Assembly (NCBI RefSeq): GCF_000192795.1
Contig: NW_007360611.1
Span: forward strand, 82,016-146,015
Source: Vavraia culicis subsp. floridensis
Taxonomy: Eukaryota > Microsporidia > Pleistophoridae
Length of the DNA: 64,000 nt
Reading direction: 5' to 3'
The notes under the pieces were generated by a model. It was given only the letters and a program-made list of their open reading frames with translations. It did not search any database and was not told the origin of the DNA. Below, in pieces: positions 31,201 to 40,708 of the stretch. The position numbers and the translations under genes were made by a program. Numbering within the stretch: the stretch's first letter is position 1; each line of letters opens with the position of its first letter.

Positions 31201-32614
31201 TGTTCTCTACGAAGAATTCTTTGACAACATTGATAGCATGAGGAACCTGACTGACAACAAAGTCGTCAACAAGCTCTTCGTTCTGGCGGCATGCGCACCC
31301 GTTCTGCCATCATTCCGTAGGTACATAGGGGACATGCTCAACCTCATATTTTCTGAGTTTTATTTTGAAAATAAGATATCGGTGATGTGTTTGACCTCGA
31401 TTATTGAGAACACGAGCGATTTTACCTGGCACATTCTCCAATTTTTGAAAAATATCGCTTCGAAAACATCCTCAAACAACAAGCAGCGCATCTTAGAGAT
31501 AGTCGATTTAATCTACAACAAATATTTGAGCAGTGATAATGCATCAATGAAAACACAGATAATACCAAAAACTGAGTCTGAAAGACAAATGGAGGAAGAA
31601 TATATGTTTACAGAAGTACTTTTCCTCACTTTTGTGTTGAAGAACGACAGCAACACGGTCATAGCGAAGGAGTTTTCTAAATTTTTTGGTAGAATATACG
31701 GACCAAAGAATATAAAAAAATATTTTGGAGAAATCATACGGAACCTTAACCATTTCTACTGTGTGAATGCAGCGGACGAAGTTATAATGAAATACCGGAT
31801 CGAGCTCGCGGATTGTGTATCGAGTCTTAACAACGAATTTCTCATACGATGCCTGCACAATGGGTTTATGACAAAGGAAATTATAAAACTTGCGTTTGAG
31901 GATCAAAAAACCAAAGTTATCAGGCATATTCTTGAAAATGAGAAAGATAAGATCGAACTCGGCGAAATAGTAGAGACAAGTAATTTTAATAGGAATATTC
32001 ATCTGTTTGATGATGAAACATTGATCAGGATGTTTTTCATAAACTATGATCATGATATCATCAAGTTTGTGGGGAACACTGACATCTTGTACATCCATTT
32101 TTTGGAACTTGCGATTTGCAAGAAAGGAGGCTCTGAGGATGACCAAAAGTTTTTCCGTGAATACAGCGCATTGAAAAAAGATATGATATTGAATCTCAGT
32201 CCTACTCGCCAGGTAGAGGAACTCTTACTTAGATCTGACAGGGCCATGATTACAGATTATCTCATGTATCAAGAAGTAGTCGTTGATCATGGTAACCTCA
32301 AAACATTGATCTCAAAAATTTCCGAGGATTGCGTGTTCCTGCTGGGTAAAATCAGTGTTAACTATCTTCTGTTCCTCAACATAAACTTGATTATAACATA
32401 TTTGGGCAAAGAACATTTCAGCACATTCAAAGAACGTTTGAGCGAGGTTACTGACCAGAGAAACGCAGCATTGTACTGTTTGCGGTGCTATCTAGATGCA
32501 AACCTTCGACCAGGTGTAATTTATTGTTTGAGGAAAATAAAATACCACACAATAGATGATGAATGTGATGTCTTGAGGTACTACGTCGGTAATTTATTGA
32601 AAACGAATTATTAA
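28268..32614 (+). CDS. Large helical (solenoid-like) protein of unknown function (1448 aa)
   Basis: No family recognised. It is almost wholly predicted helix, with alternating amphipathic helices of 15-25 residues and leucine-rich stretches ('LLVKLLDYDCIKRSVI', 'VVNKLFVLAACAPVLP', 'VMCLTSIIENTSDFTWHI'), as in alpha-solenoid scaffolds such as nucleoporins, HEAT/ARM ribosome-assembly factors or tethering subunits. No signal peptide or membrane span is evident. There is no obvious exact repeat, so repeats, if any, are degenerate. Composition is AT-rich (Lys, Asn, Ile, Phe-rich), unlike myosin and chitin synthase. From the upstream ATG at 28214 it would be 1466 aa. Uninterrupted length makes coding status certain; function is open. 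Confidence 0.85.
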   Translation: MNWDRAKSMLNAFGKLNKSLQVQELKTMDNKAEEYKFIVAYHFKELKDRKSVVLMDKFGVHDGDSRYEFELKVVNEIKRSGLLFRNIWNEFYHNFYDELINGPVNGVVLAMRFRCDDFGVIFEKLYECKVLETQFLKDNLELVIGKLLGSSSLDDFGLKICDQLQNDIYQHLQMEIDSGKYDDREGFQPFYSNNLLQSAVAKRNDLNAYKWLCLRGTCDQYYILNRLFAFYERGAITNYGDILEYKMKIDLGTFERFINSNKLIGREVFVFLSNFTSLVSPDILRVVDVKMADYLAPFLRKKCVISLPKGCYEIDLRDEQIFLLEELGDNGKNLAEPNGSKSRMDRHRKNEKLLVKLLDYDCIKRSVIKNFNPFNYTIETSLQIMKKYKIERWSFYSYCLANVAYLKSLFLDYYVSGQSIPEEIIECESTCEKPTETDAIVYKSLERVYMFSSVLVLELNLTFLTADVFRSIIGLNDALDLKIYLFLKRENFELLKDLVICFKKTPDSKLTNLMKKKKIAQQDLKCYLSYDIDFTMYEIEVFFELYESGVDENGLRILLQYENDEDSFKSFQFLLRHGVEDVFKYFNRENDLIYNYLRDSDLKLCFEYIKGHERYKSIFLKSIDASMCCLEEARIAYELLDRTLIVDNNVVLPNNEDMAENENLLTYTRYDSAVTGRLRKAVNTEDGNLYYKCIYNDVTGLIAQHREDDIFYILSYIRPKDVQPYINDLFGHDNRIIKIHLWDKFYTFVIMQQIECVLNERKNEEHMVLILENVEKIRLPTLLRLYHHQNKQISDLSLQKLKKLKIQNKNLSDVRLKIINYLTEKNQGNSFIDNIVFTSELDKESLEICILLVKKSRNMILAEKLLCLTKQRNICEYLKDILCVLNGELIIKYVNELKYMLNKDDLIVFVQEKMGSVCLENAKLVVKILEIMDMDVNVVISREEIAEFENVVVCKNDLSFDTAGERKSGAKNDRLETGVLYEEFFDNIDSMRNLTDNKVVNKLFVLAACAPVLPSFRRYIGDMLNLIFSEFYFENKISVMCLTSIIENTSDFTWHILQFLKNIASKTSSNNKQRILEIVDLIYNKYLSSDNASMKTQIIPKTESERQMEEEYMFTEVLFLTFVLKNDSNTVIAKEFSKFFGRIYGPKNIKKYFGEIIRNLNHFYCVNAADEVIMKYRIELADCVSSLNNEFLIRCLHNGFMTKEIIKLAFEDQKTKVIRHILENEKDKIELGEIVETSNFNRNIHLFDDETLIRMFFINYDHDIIKFVGNTDILYIHFLELAICKKGGSEDDQKFFREYSALKKDMILNLSPTRQVEELLLRSDRAMITDYLMYQEVVVDHGNLKTLISKISEDCVFLLGKISVNYLLFLNINLIITYLGKEHFSTFKERLSEVTDQRNAALYCLRCYLDANLRPGVIYCLRKIKYHTIDDECDVLRYYVGNLLKTNY

Positions 32615-33811
32615 AACGGTGAACATTTTGCACATTGATTTGACAGATTCTTCATATAAACGGACTTTGAGGCGCATTTAGATACATCATAGCTGCAAAT
32701 TTACTTGTTTCAATAAAATTCTTCTTTTGGAATAGATTTCATCAAAGATTTGCCTGAACTTTCCTATTTGAAATTGTGCCAGATGACATATCAGTTGTTG
32801 CTTTTATGCTCGTGTGGACGGGTTTTAGAGAAATAGACAATGACACATTTTGTATTATTACTGTTTGTTTCGGTGTTTATTCCATACGCTCCTGTAAAAC
32901 AATCAAAAAATTGACATTTGCAATTTTTTTTGAAATGCCATTAAGTTATTATTCGCAATTTTTACGCGTTAAGTATGGTATTTAACCATTTTATTAGAAT
33001 AGATAGCAAGACTCAGGCATATATTAGGATGCAGTTGTCAACTCAGAATCTTAAAACGGACACGCTGTGAAAATACTGCTAGATCAGAATGGTGCAAAGT
33101 ACCTGAACTATAATAGCACATGAAACGATCATAAATAGTTTCTGCGTTTTCTTCCGCTATGTTTTTGAAGTGATCAAGGAATATGTAAGGAATAATTGAA
33201 AAAACTGAATGATGGAAATTTTGAACTTTTCAACATGAAAGGTTAACCAAATGCGGCTTAATTTATGTCTTATATTTGCAGGCTATGTGATATGGTATTG
33301 AATAAATAAATATTACAGAGGAAATGCAAGCAAATCAATTATACTCTTATAATTTCTTTCCATTCAACTTACTACCTTTCCATGATTTCAAAACATCATT
33401 TTAGGTTTTTGAATTTATTTTAAATGTGTCATTAACACCAAAATAACGAGAGGAAAACCATCAGCTGATTGAAAAACAATAACAACAATAATAAGATAGG
33501 TAGTAACTAAAGGTATTGCTATTTGTTATCCAAATTTGTACGGCTTGACAGGCGCAATTTTTAAATTGAATTGGCAAAAATACTTCGAAGTGTCAGACAG
33601 ATTACATACGTTTAAAGAGCATTATAACGAGTATTCTACATTATTTTATATACAGCAAATCGGCCCGACAAAATCAGGTAGTCGTACCAACATCAATTAT
33701 AATAACATATGCTCGATCTGTAAATGGTATTGCTAACTATCAAACGCATACTTTTTGGGAGAAAAGTCAAATAAATCAACATAATGTTACTTATTAGGAA
33801 GCAGGTAAAAA
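32615..33811. other. AT-rich intergenic stretch
   Basis: About 1.2 kb, strongly AT-rich, frames up to 69 codons only. No gene seen. Confidence 0.55.
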
Positions 33812-33819
33812 TATATAAA
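33812..33819 (+). promoter_or_regulatory. TATA box of the LRR-like protein gene
   Basis: TATATAAA ends 19 nt before the ATG at 33839. No CCC element is present, unlike most conserved genes in the window. Confidence 0.55.
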
Positions 33820-33838
33820 GGAATGACCATGCAATGCC

Positions 33839-36800
33839 ATGTTCTTAACGATGCACACGTTACTGAACAGCGTATCAGCTACTGTGATGTACATTCTGCG
33901 ATTCAAGGGTGAAGAAGGAGTGGGTAATGATCACAAAGTGTTTGACTCCCTGGAGGATGCGATGTTGAGTAATATTTTAGGTGATTCTCAGGAAAAGGAA
34001 TGGATTGAAAGCTTCTTTATCCAGCCGTATGACCGGGAAAGGGATGAGTTACACCTTATAAGCAAAGATGTATGCAATGTTGCAGTTGAAGATGATACTG
34101 GTGAAACGTTGAAAGCAAATGAAAATGTGGAAGAAGGCAGTGAGCAAGATTTGAATCCCATGAAAAAGGCAGAAATATACCATGAGGATCGGGTCGATAT
34201 GCAAGGAGATGGTTTTCATTACAAAGAAATTAAAGTGCCAGTGTCGCTGTCACTGTACACCAAGGTTTTGAATCTGGCGCAAAGTTGCGATGAACCACTA
34301 AGTGATGATGAAATACACAACATACTTCATTTTCTTACATCAATGGACAACGTATCGGTGATTATGTGTGTGCTGTACAGGCGTTTCTTAGGTGATTGTA
34401 CCCTAGCAAATCGGCTTGAAAAGCAGCATGCCGAGCGCGCTAAGGAGCAGTTAGATGCTGGTATTATAGAGCAGGGAACGGTCGATTGCCTAGCATTCGA
34501 TATAAAGACCGCTATCCGAAACGTGTATAACACGGTGAAGCGAAAGTATATTTTGTTTATCAAGGACCAGCACGGTAATGTGGCTTTAGGAACAAAAAAG
34601 CAGAAGAATGATGTAAGGTTGCCGCTGTACGTTTCCCTTGAAAATGTTGGTTCAGACATTCCAGGTGGTTTTCTGAAAATGGATTATCAATTTCTGAGGT
34701 ATAATAAAGAAACGTTGCATCGTTGGATCAACACCCTAAGCGAAGAAAGTCCAGAAATGACGGTTGAGGTTGACTTCAGCAACTTCTTCCGCGTTCAAAC
34801 ATGCCCATACGAGTACACCCGTGTTTCGGCAGGCGAACCAAACCCGACCATCCTAAAAGATTTCTACGGAGAGATCATATGCGGTTTCATTTTGCACAAG
34901 AAGATCACAAAGGTAATCTTAAGGCTGAGTAACACAAGTTACGATTTTAATCTTGGATTTTTAAACGGTAAAAAGCTTGAACTGTGGTGTTATGATTGTA
35001 GTTTTGACAAAACATCGATATTCCCAGAATTCGTGAGCCTGTTATCGATCAACGACTCCTTGCTAAAAACATCGTTGGTACTACCACCTCTCTTGAAGAA
35101 ACTATATGTCGGGAATTGTCGGCATGAAAATGATGCGGTGGAGCTGCATGTTGGCTCGGCATGCAAATACATTGACATTAATTATCACAATGGTTTGGTA
35201 AAGATTGCTGATATGGTAGATTGGAATACGCTCATGCTTCCGTTGAAATGTCAATTTTCGGTGATCATAAAAAAGGACCAAGAAAACCGTTTTAAGCAAA
35301 TAAAAGTGAAAAACGCTAGGGTTATCAATAATTGGGACATAAGCAATACGGTAGCGAGTCTTCATTTGGAAGATGTTGATGTTTCTGATTCGCATTTTGT
35401 CAATATTTCTTCAAACTGTAAATCAGTTGTTATACGTCATTGTGTAGGATTTTTTAGGCTTTCAGGGATCGATGATGTTAATTTCGCTAGTTATAGCGGG
35501 TCATTGGAGTATGTAAAGGATGTTCACGGTAGAATGCGCGAATTGCTAGCATCTAACCTTGTAATCGACCACAACAAATCGTTTAAGTCAAGTTTAAGAA
35601 CAATACGTCTTTCCAATATTGAATTGACTGCCGGTGCGGTAATTTCATTTGAAAGAAATGATGAAATCACAGAGATGGTATGTGAGGGATGTATAGGCCG
35701 ATTCTACTTCTCGGGCGTCGTTGCGGGCATAGGACACGTTTCATTCACAGAAGTTAACGGTTGTTTTGAACTTAAGAGAAGTGTACGCGAGAATAAACTT
35801 CGGTTGAAGATTGCCAACGTTGTTTTAGATGAAGACCTCGTTTTGGATGATTCTGTCGATGAAATTATTCTAGAAAACGTTGTTGTTGGGACGGGATCTC
35901 GATTTAAAATGTGTAACCTGGCGAAGAAAATAATCATTGATAGATGTGAAGGTGAATTTATCATTCATGGCCTCAAGACCGAAGAAGGGACAGGCATAAA
36001 GTTAAACAACTCCTCGAGCAGCATACACCTGTCTAAAGTGGACAACAATAAACATTCGCTATACATGGCAAATATCGTACTAACAAGGATGATATCGGTT
36101 GAATATGCGGTCTATACTGCCGTTTTGAAGAATGTTCGAATAGTGGATCAGCAGAGTATAGTGTTCGAGAAAAAATGCGAGCGGCTCACGTTAGATAATT
36201 GCGATATGGTGGTTCGGAAAGAGAAGAACAATATTTTTAGGGAGCTGTGTCTGCGCATGTTAGTATCTGACGTGGCACATTACTATTTCTCAACGGATGC
36301 CGAAGAACTAACTGCACGTGATATCGAATTGCGCAGTGACGTGCACATATCGCGAAATATAAAGGCTATTGGCCTGGACCGTGTATCGATGTCGAACGAC
36401 ACATGCTTCGTGATCGAGGGAGATCCTAATTTAGTGTCTTTACAAGAATGCAATGGTCGTTTCAATTTACCGTTTTTAACCGAGGCTCGGCATGAAAATG
36501 TTCTACATCTCAATGGCAAGCAGCCATCGATCTGTTTCTTCCAAAGTAAATTGTTCGCTAACAGTTATATCCTGGTCATAAAGGACTGTGAAATGCAAAA
36601 TACGGCACATATCCGGAACGATATTAAGTGTTTGACTCTATCATGCATTACCGGAGGCTTTGGTATGAAGGTGAGAGCTAGCGATTGCTGTATGCGTCTT
36701 GTGGTTGACAACTGTGAAGTCGGAACTACGTTAGCAAATTATTTATTTATCACATCACTCGTGATGAAACGGTCATTTTTTGTTCAAGATATAAGCAGCT

Positions 36801-38461
36801 TCGTGAATTTGCAGGCACTTCATCTTGCTGATATTTATTTGCAACGGAATTTTACGCTTAACAAGCATCTTAAAGTGTTTGAAATAACAAATAGTCTATT
36901 CCAGGGAGATTACGTCTTGAAGTTGAACAGCGAGATTGAAAATTTGCGCATCGTACGTTTTTCTGGTGTGGTTGATGTGAGCGAGGTCATTAATATGGAG
37001 GAGATGAATTTGCATGGCACTGAAACATTCACCATAAAACGGATGAAGAATTCAAACGATATCTTTCTAGGCATGCGTAACATGGCGGTTAAAAAAACTT
37101 TGAAGATTGACCCTCGGGTCAAGTACTTGGAACTAATTGAAGTCACGATTGAGGAGAATACTAAGCTTAAAGTCGGCGGACTATGTGAGTCACTACGATT
37201 AGTCGACTGTGTTGGGCGATTCGATCTGTCCAGTGCAACTTCCCTTACCATTATTGATATCGAGGGTGTTGCGGTTGGATGGATCAATTTTTTAGCACCA
37301 GTTGTTAAGAGTAAACGTGAAACAATTTTTGAGCGGTTATTTCCACAGTCCATAAAGAGATTTCCTGGGAGCTTGAGATCGGTTAAATTGGTATCACAGG
37401 TGGTTGAACAAGACGTATGGTTGGCATGTGACAACGAATGTGAGAGAGTTTCGCTGATCAATTGTGCGGGTCTTTTTGATTTATCTGAGATTACGAGACT
37501 GAAAAAATTTGTTTACCAGCCACAAGCAATATCAAATAATTCGATGATCAAATTTCCAGATCTTAATGGCGTAGAAGAGCTAGTACTAGTTTATAATGGT
37601 AATACCAGATATTTTCAATCGCTGTTAGTGATGTGCCATAACGTAAAGAAGCTTACTCTGTATTCTCATAAATCACCTAATTCTGGTATTAGGCTCGAAG
37701 ACTTGGTTGTAGGTAATTTGACGATTCCCGAAAGAGAATTGCAATATTTTAGTCAGGACGATATATCAAAGGTTATTTGTAAATCTTCTCAAGAAGATGG
37801 CCATTTTTTGGAGAAGCTCTTAAACGAGACCATGAACATTCTGATCGAGCCTATCTTCACTAGCAGAAGCGAGAACACTCTGGAGCACCTTCTACTACAT
37901 GGATTTAGGCCATCCATACGGAACATGAATGCGATACGCGATTTTGTCGTGCTGAGTGTTCTTGCAATCGACTACGAATACATTGACGATGAGCTGCTCG
38001 AACATCTACCAAGAAACCTCAAAACTCTGGTGGCTCTAAAAGGACGAGGTTCGTCTTTCGCGTGTCGCAAATTGTGTTGTTCGACCAAGCGAGATAACGC
38101 GGTTGGTTTTCGCAAGCACAGGTCCTTAAAAACATTTGCGGTAGAAACGGAGTTCTTCACTAACACGGGCAACTTCTTCAATTTACCGGAGACACTCGAA
38201 TGCTTGAAGGTTACCTATACCGATGCGCCACCAAAAGTTGAAATACCGGGTTTTTCAAAGTTAAGGTTGAAACGCTTGGTTATAATTGAGTTAGATGAAC
38301 CTGAAAATGATCCTTTCTTTATTGAAAATCAAGGTATGAGCACGGTTCGTTACATAAGGCTTATGTACTTTCTTTCGAGTTTTATCGATCTGCGTTCAAT
38401 TGACGAGTTGGTGGTTGAGAAAGGTGACGAAACGGTCGTGTTATGCACCAAAAATATTTAA
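33839..38461 (+). CDS. Large leucine-rich-repeat-like protein with 84-aa super-repeat (1540 aa)
   Basis: Lineage-specific repeat protein; microsporidia carry expanded LRR-type families. The first about 300 residues are non-repetitive and include an acidic region and a helical domain. From about residue 300 to 1490 the chain is a solenoid of short beta rungs of the form L-x-L-x-x-[NCV]. Within residues 450-1209 a box 'C-x-G-x-F-x-[LI]' recurs every 82-88 residues (C or equivalent at 450, 535, 618, 703, 788, 871, 959, 1041, 1124, 1209), suggesting units of four rungs. The N-terminus MFLTMHTLLNSVSATVMYIL is mildly hydrophobic and could be a weak signal sequence; no C-terminal anchor is apparent. 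Codons are AT-rich. Function is unknown; recognition or surface roles are speculation. Confidence 0.85.
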   Translation: MFLTMHTLLNSVSATVMYILRFKGEEGVGNDHKVFDSLEDAMLSNILGDSQEKEWIESFFIQPYDRERDELHLISKDVCNVAVEDDTGETLKANENVEEGSEQDLNPMKKAEIYHEDRVDMQGDGFHYKEIKVPVSLSLYTKVLNLAQSCDEPLSDDEIHNILHFLTSMDNVSVIMCVLYRRFLGDCTLANRLEKQHAERAKEQLDAGIIEQGTVDCLAFDIKTAIRNVYNTVKRKYILFIKDQHGNVALGTKKQKNDVRLPLYVSLENVGSDIPGGFLKMDYQFLRYNKETLHRWINTLSEESPEMTVEVDFSNFFRVQTCPYEYTRVSAGEPNPTILKDFYGEIICGFILHKKITKVILRLSNTSYDFNLGFLNGKKLELWCYDCSFDKTSIFPEFVSLLSINDSLLKTSLVLPPLLKKLYVGNCRHENDAVELHVGSACKYIDINYHNGLVKIADMVDWNTLMLPLKCQFSVIIKKDQENRFKQIKVKNARVINNWDISNTVASLHLEDVDVSDSHFVNISSNCKSVVIRHCVGFFRLSGIDDVNFASYSGSLEYVKDVHGRMRELLASNLVIDHNKSFKSSLRTIRLSNIELTAGAVISFERNDEITEMVCEGCIGRFYFSGVVAGIGHVSFTEVNGCFELKRSVRENKLRLKIANVVLDEDLVLDDSVDEIILENVVVGTGSRFKMCNLAKKIIIDRCEGEFIIHGLKTEEGTGIKLNNSSSSIHLSKVDNNKHSLYMANIVLTRMISVEYAVYTAVLKNVRIVDQQSIVFEKKCERLTLDNCDMVVRKEKNNIFRELCLRMLVSDVAHYYFSTDAEELTARDIELRSDVHISRNIKAIGLDRVSMSNDTCFVIEGDPNLVSLQECNGRFNLPFLTEARHENVLHLNGKQPSICFFQSKLFANSYILVIKDCEMQNTAHIRNDIKCLTLSCITGGFGMKVRASDCCMRLVVDNCEVGTTLANYLFITSLVMKRSFFVQDISSFVNLQALHLADIYLQRNFTLNKHLKVFEITNSLFQGDYVLKLNSEIENLRIVRFSGVVDVSEVINMEEMNLHGTETFTIKRMKNSNDIFLGMRNMAVKKTLKIDPRVKYLELIEVTIEENTKLKVGGLCESLRLVDCVGRFDLSSATSLTIIDIEGVAVGWINFLAPVVKSKRETIFERLFPQSIKRFPGSLRSVKLVSQVVEQDVWLACDNECERVSLINCAGLFDLSEITRLKKFVYQPQAISNNSMIKFPDLNGVEELVLVYNGNTRYFQSLLVMCHNVKKLTLYSHKSPNSGIRLEDLVVGNLTIPERELQYFSQDDISKVICKSSQEDGHFLEKLLNETMNILIEPIFTSRSENTLEHLLLHGFRPSIRNMNAIRDFVVLSVLAIDYEYIDDELLEHLPRNLKTLVALKGRGSSFACRKLCCSTKRDNAVGFRKHRSLKTFAVETEFFTNTGNFFNLPETLECLKVTYTDAPPKVEIPGFSKLRLKRLVIIELDEPENDPFFIENQGMSTVRYIRLMYFLSSFIDLRSIDELVVEKGDETVVLCTKNI
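35186..37465 (+). repeat. Coding super-repeat, about 84 aa (252 bp) period, ten units
   Basis: Anchor codons start at 35186 (His in place of Cys), 35441, 35690, 35945, 36200, 36449, 36713, 36959 (Phe in place of Cys), 37208 and 37463. Spacings are 85, 83, 85, 85, 83, 88, 82, 83 and 85 codons. Anchors are typically followed by G-x-F-x-[LI] (e.g. CVGFFRLS, CIGRFYFS, CEGEFIIH, CNGRFNLP, CVGRFDLS, CAGLFDLS). Sequence between anchors is strongly diverged, so the repeat is visible only at protein level. Confidence 0.8.
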
Positions 38462-39133
38462 GTAAAGGTTAATGGTTTATGTTCTGTTGGGCGTGCCTAA
38501 TGAAACGATGTTAGCACCTTTGCACTATATCGGGTTTTTGAGCACGCTTAACTAAGCGGTTGTAGAAGCTTTGACTTTTTGTGTGTTTGACTTAAATTTT
38601 TAATATAGTCATAAGAACTGCCCGGAGTGGTGGCAGCCTCTTTACGATCTCGAACAGAAACTTGTAATGCCGATTACACGGTAAAGCTAACGCAATTTAT
38701 TGGTTATTGGCAGTTGGGCTGAGGCAACTTGGCCAAAATGAGCTGATGCTTTCGGACTCGCATGAAAGTGAGAGAGAGTGAAGGGCCGCACATCGACCAC
38801 TTGGAGTAACAGCATTCATTTTTTGATTGTCCCAAGTAATCCCTGCGGCAGAACGTGCGCTGTAGTAACGTATGATGGTTGTGCGAAATGTCGCCAACAC
38901 TTAGGCGGAACAATGGGTCAAGACGAGTTATTCGCTAAATGTTTTGCCGAAAAGATGATTGTTCAGCTGATTGGTTGCAGTGCTGAAAGAGCACTTTGTA
39001 AAGGTCAAAAGACGGTAGCTATAATATAAGCGAATTACAGTATGTACCCTGAACTGAGTCAGGAAAAACTGTTTGTGTGGTAATAGAAGGGCTGTAAATA
39101 AAATTTTATGTTAAAGAAAAGGTGTTTTTATAG
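38462..39133. other. Intergenic with higher-GC island
   Basis: About 670 nt. The 38.7-39.0 kb part is less AT-rich and carries overlapping frames on both strands (83 codons plus, from GTG; 67 and 69 codons minus). None was recognised as a transposase or other family, and none has a supported start. Confidence 0.4.
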
Positions 39134-40708
39134 TCAATTAAGCATCTCCTTCACTTGTCTCCATCGACATATACACGTTATGATAAATGCAAGAACAATT
39201 ATAACCACACAAAACATACATGCCAGTATGATTGTGTTTTTCTTTTTTTTCTGCCCTTTATCATTCTGATGCTTAGGTTTATGATCAACATCAGTTGGTG
39301 GGTCAATAATTTTTGTCTTGCTTTCTTCCAAAACATCTTTGCCTGTCACACATTTACGATTCGATATCGGTTCAATCAAACCATTCAGCCGGTATTCTTT
39401 GGCATGACAACCACACTTGTGTGATTCATTCGATTCTATTACTATTTTTACCATCTCGTGAGCTTCTTGACATTTTTTACTTTCTCGTGCCATCCCGGAA
39501 ATGGTCGAGGGAGCCGTTGGACTAGCCTCAATGAATATTTTCGTTTGCTCATACTTCTGCATATCTGACACGATATATAAGGTTACTCCCACCATTTCAT
39601 ATCTATTTTCGTAATGTTCTTCATGTGATGTATTCGTTCCCTTATTCATTTTGCGATTACAACCTTCTACCCGATCTTCAGTGCTCGTATTTTGGTTATC
39701 AATGTTGGTTTTAGAACTTGACACATGATGGGTATGTTCGACAAATACATCTTGCTGTGCAAGGCATCGTGTATTGTTGACAGAAGTATAGTTTGATCCG
39801 TTATCTAGGTTGAGTGCTACTTCGTGGCTGCTCACAGTTTTGATCCTGTGTTTGACCCTTTTGTATCGCACGTGCCTGCCGCTTTGACTCGTTAAATTTG
39901 ATGCACTGACAACAATATCTGCAGTGTCAAGTCTTTCATTTTTGTTGTTGGTTAATCCATGCATTCCAGTGTAACAAGATTTCATTTTTTTATAACAATT
40001 TGCAAACAGTATATTCTCCAGCTTTGTGTATAAACTTTTTATACTTAAAAGGTTTGTTTGCCGTGATTGTTCAAATATTTCCAGCAAATCTAACATTTTT
40101 GCGTTAGCACCCAGCGAAATGATTTGGACATGCAGAATACTACTTATTTTGAAGATATTTTTTTTACACACAGATAGTTGAAATATTACTTCCAATATTT
40201 CATCAACTTCTCTGGTTTGTGAACGAGTTTTCCACCCTATCTCCGATTTTAACTTTTTGAGAAGTGGCTCGTAAAATCCCGCAGCAACTTTAAGACAATA
40301 CCGCAATAGCTTTAAATAAATTCTAATTTGATCTAAACGTGTCTTATTATCCAATCGCAGATAAATATGCTTCGGACCGCATATAGCAACGGGCCTACCA
40401 TACTTTGGATGCTTGTGTTTGGTGTTCGTACGTATGAATCGTAGGATTGGGTAATAAAACGGATCATTCATCATCAGTCTTACATTCGTGTCTTTTGTAC
40501 ACTCTTCTATATGTGTATTGATCATGAATTCCTTCTTGCTATGTTCTTTTTGTTCCTCGTTACTTAGCTCATCCCCGCCTACCTTCTGATCAGGATTTAT
40601 CGAGTGTTTACAAAAACCGCTGGAGAATTCTTTCCTATTGTCTCTTACAGCAGTTGAACTTACGTGATAGAATGAGATAATTGCGAGCATCATCAAAATC
40701 CTTGACAT
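39134..40708 (-). CDS. Orphan type I membrane protein (524 aa)
   Basis: No family recognised. The start is set at the ATG at 40708 because the frame's upstream extension begins at TTG. From there the protein opens with a signal peptide (MSRILMMLAIISFYHVSSTA). A polar segment leads into a helical, cysteine-containing domain (about residues 80-260), then a Ser/Thr/Asn-rich low-complexity region. A single strong transmembrane helix lies near the C-terminus ('IILACMFCVVIIVLAFIITCIC'), preceded by a lysine stretch (GQKKKKN), with a tail of only about ten residues. This layout predicts an extracellular or lumenal N-terminal domain anchored in a membrane. No CCC element. Plausibly a parasite surface protein (inference). 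Confidence 0.66.
   Translation of the reverse strand: MSRILMMLAIISFYHVSSTAVRDNRKEFSSGFCKHSINPDQKVGGDELSNEEQKEHSKKEFMINTHIEECTKDTNVRLMMNDPFYYPILRFIRTNTKHKHPKYGRPVAICGPKHIYLRLDNKTRLDQIRIYLKLLRYCLKVAAGFYEPLLKKLKSEIGWKTRSQTREVDEILEVIFQLSVCKKNIFKISSILHVQIISLGANAKMLDLLEIFEQSRQTNLLSIKSLYTKLENILFANCYKKMKSCYTGMHGLTNNKNERLDTADIVVSASNLTSQSGRHVRYKRVKHRIKTVSSHEVALNLDNGSNYTSVNNTRCLAQQDVFVEHTHHVSSSKTNIDNQNTSTEDRVEGCNRKMNKGTNTSHEEHYENRYEMVGVTLYIVSDMQKYEQTKIFIEASPTAPSTISGMARESKKCQEAHEMVKIVIESNESHKCGCHAKEYRLNGLIEPISNRKCVTGKDVLEESKTKIIDPPTDVDHKPKHQNDKGQKKKKNTIILACMFCVVIIVLAFIITCICRWRQVKEMLN

Noticed and set aside
38697..39029. Overlapping frames on both strands in a GC-richer spacer, considered as a transposase remnant
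   Set aside because: No catalytic motif, terminal repeats or target duplication could be seen.
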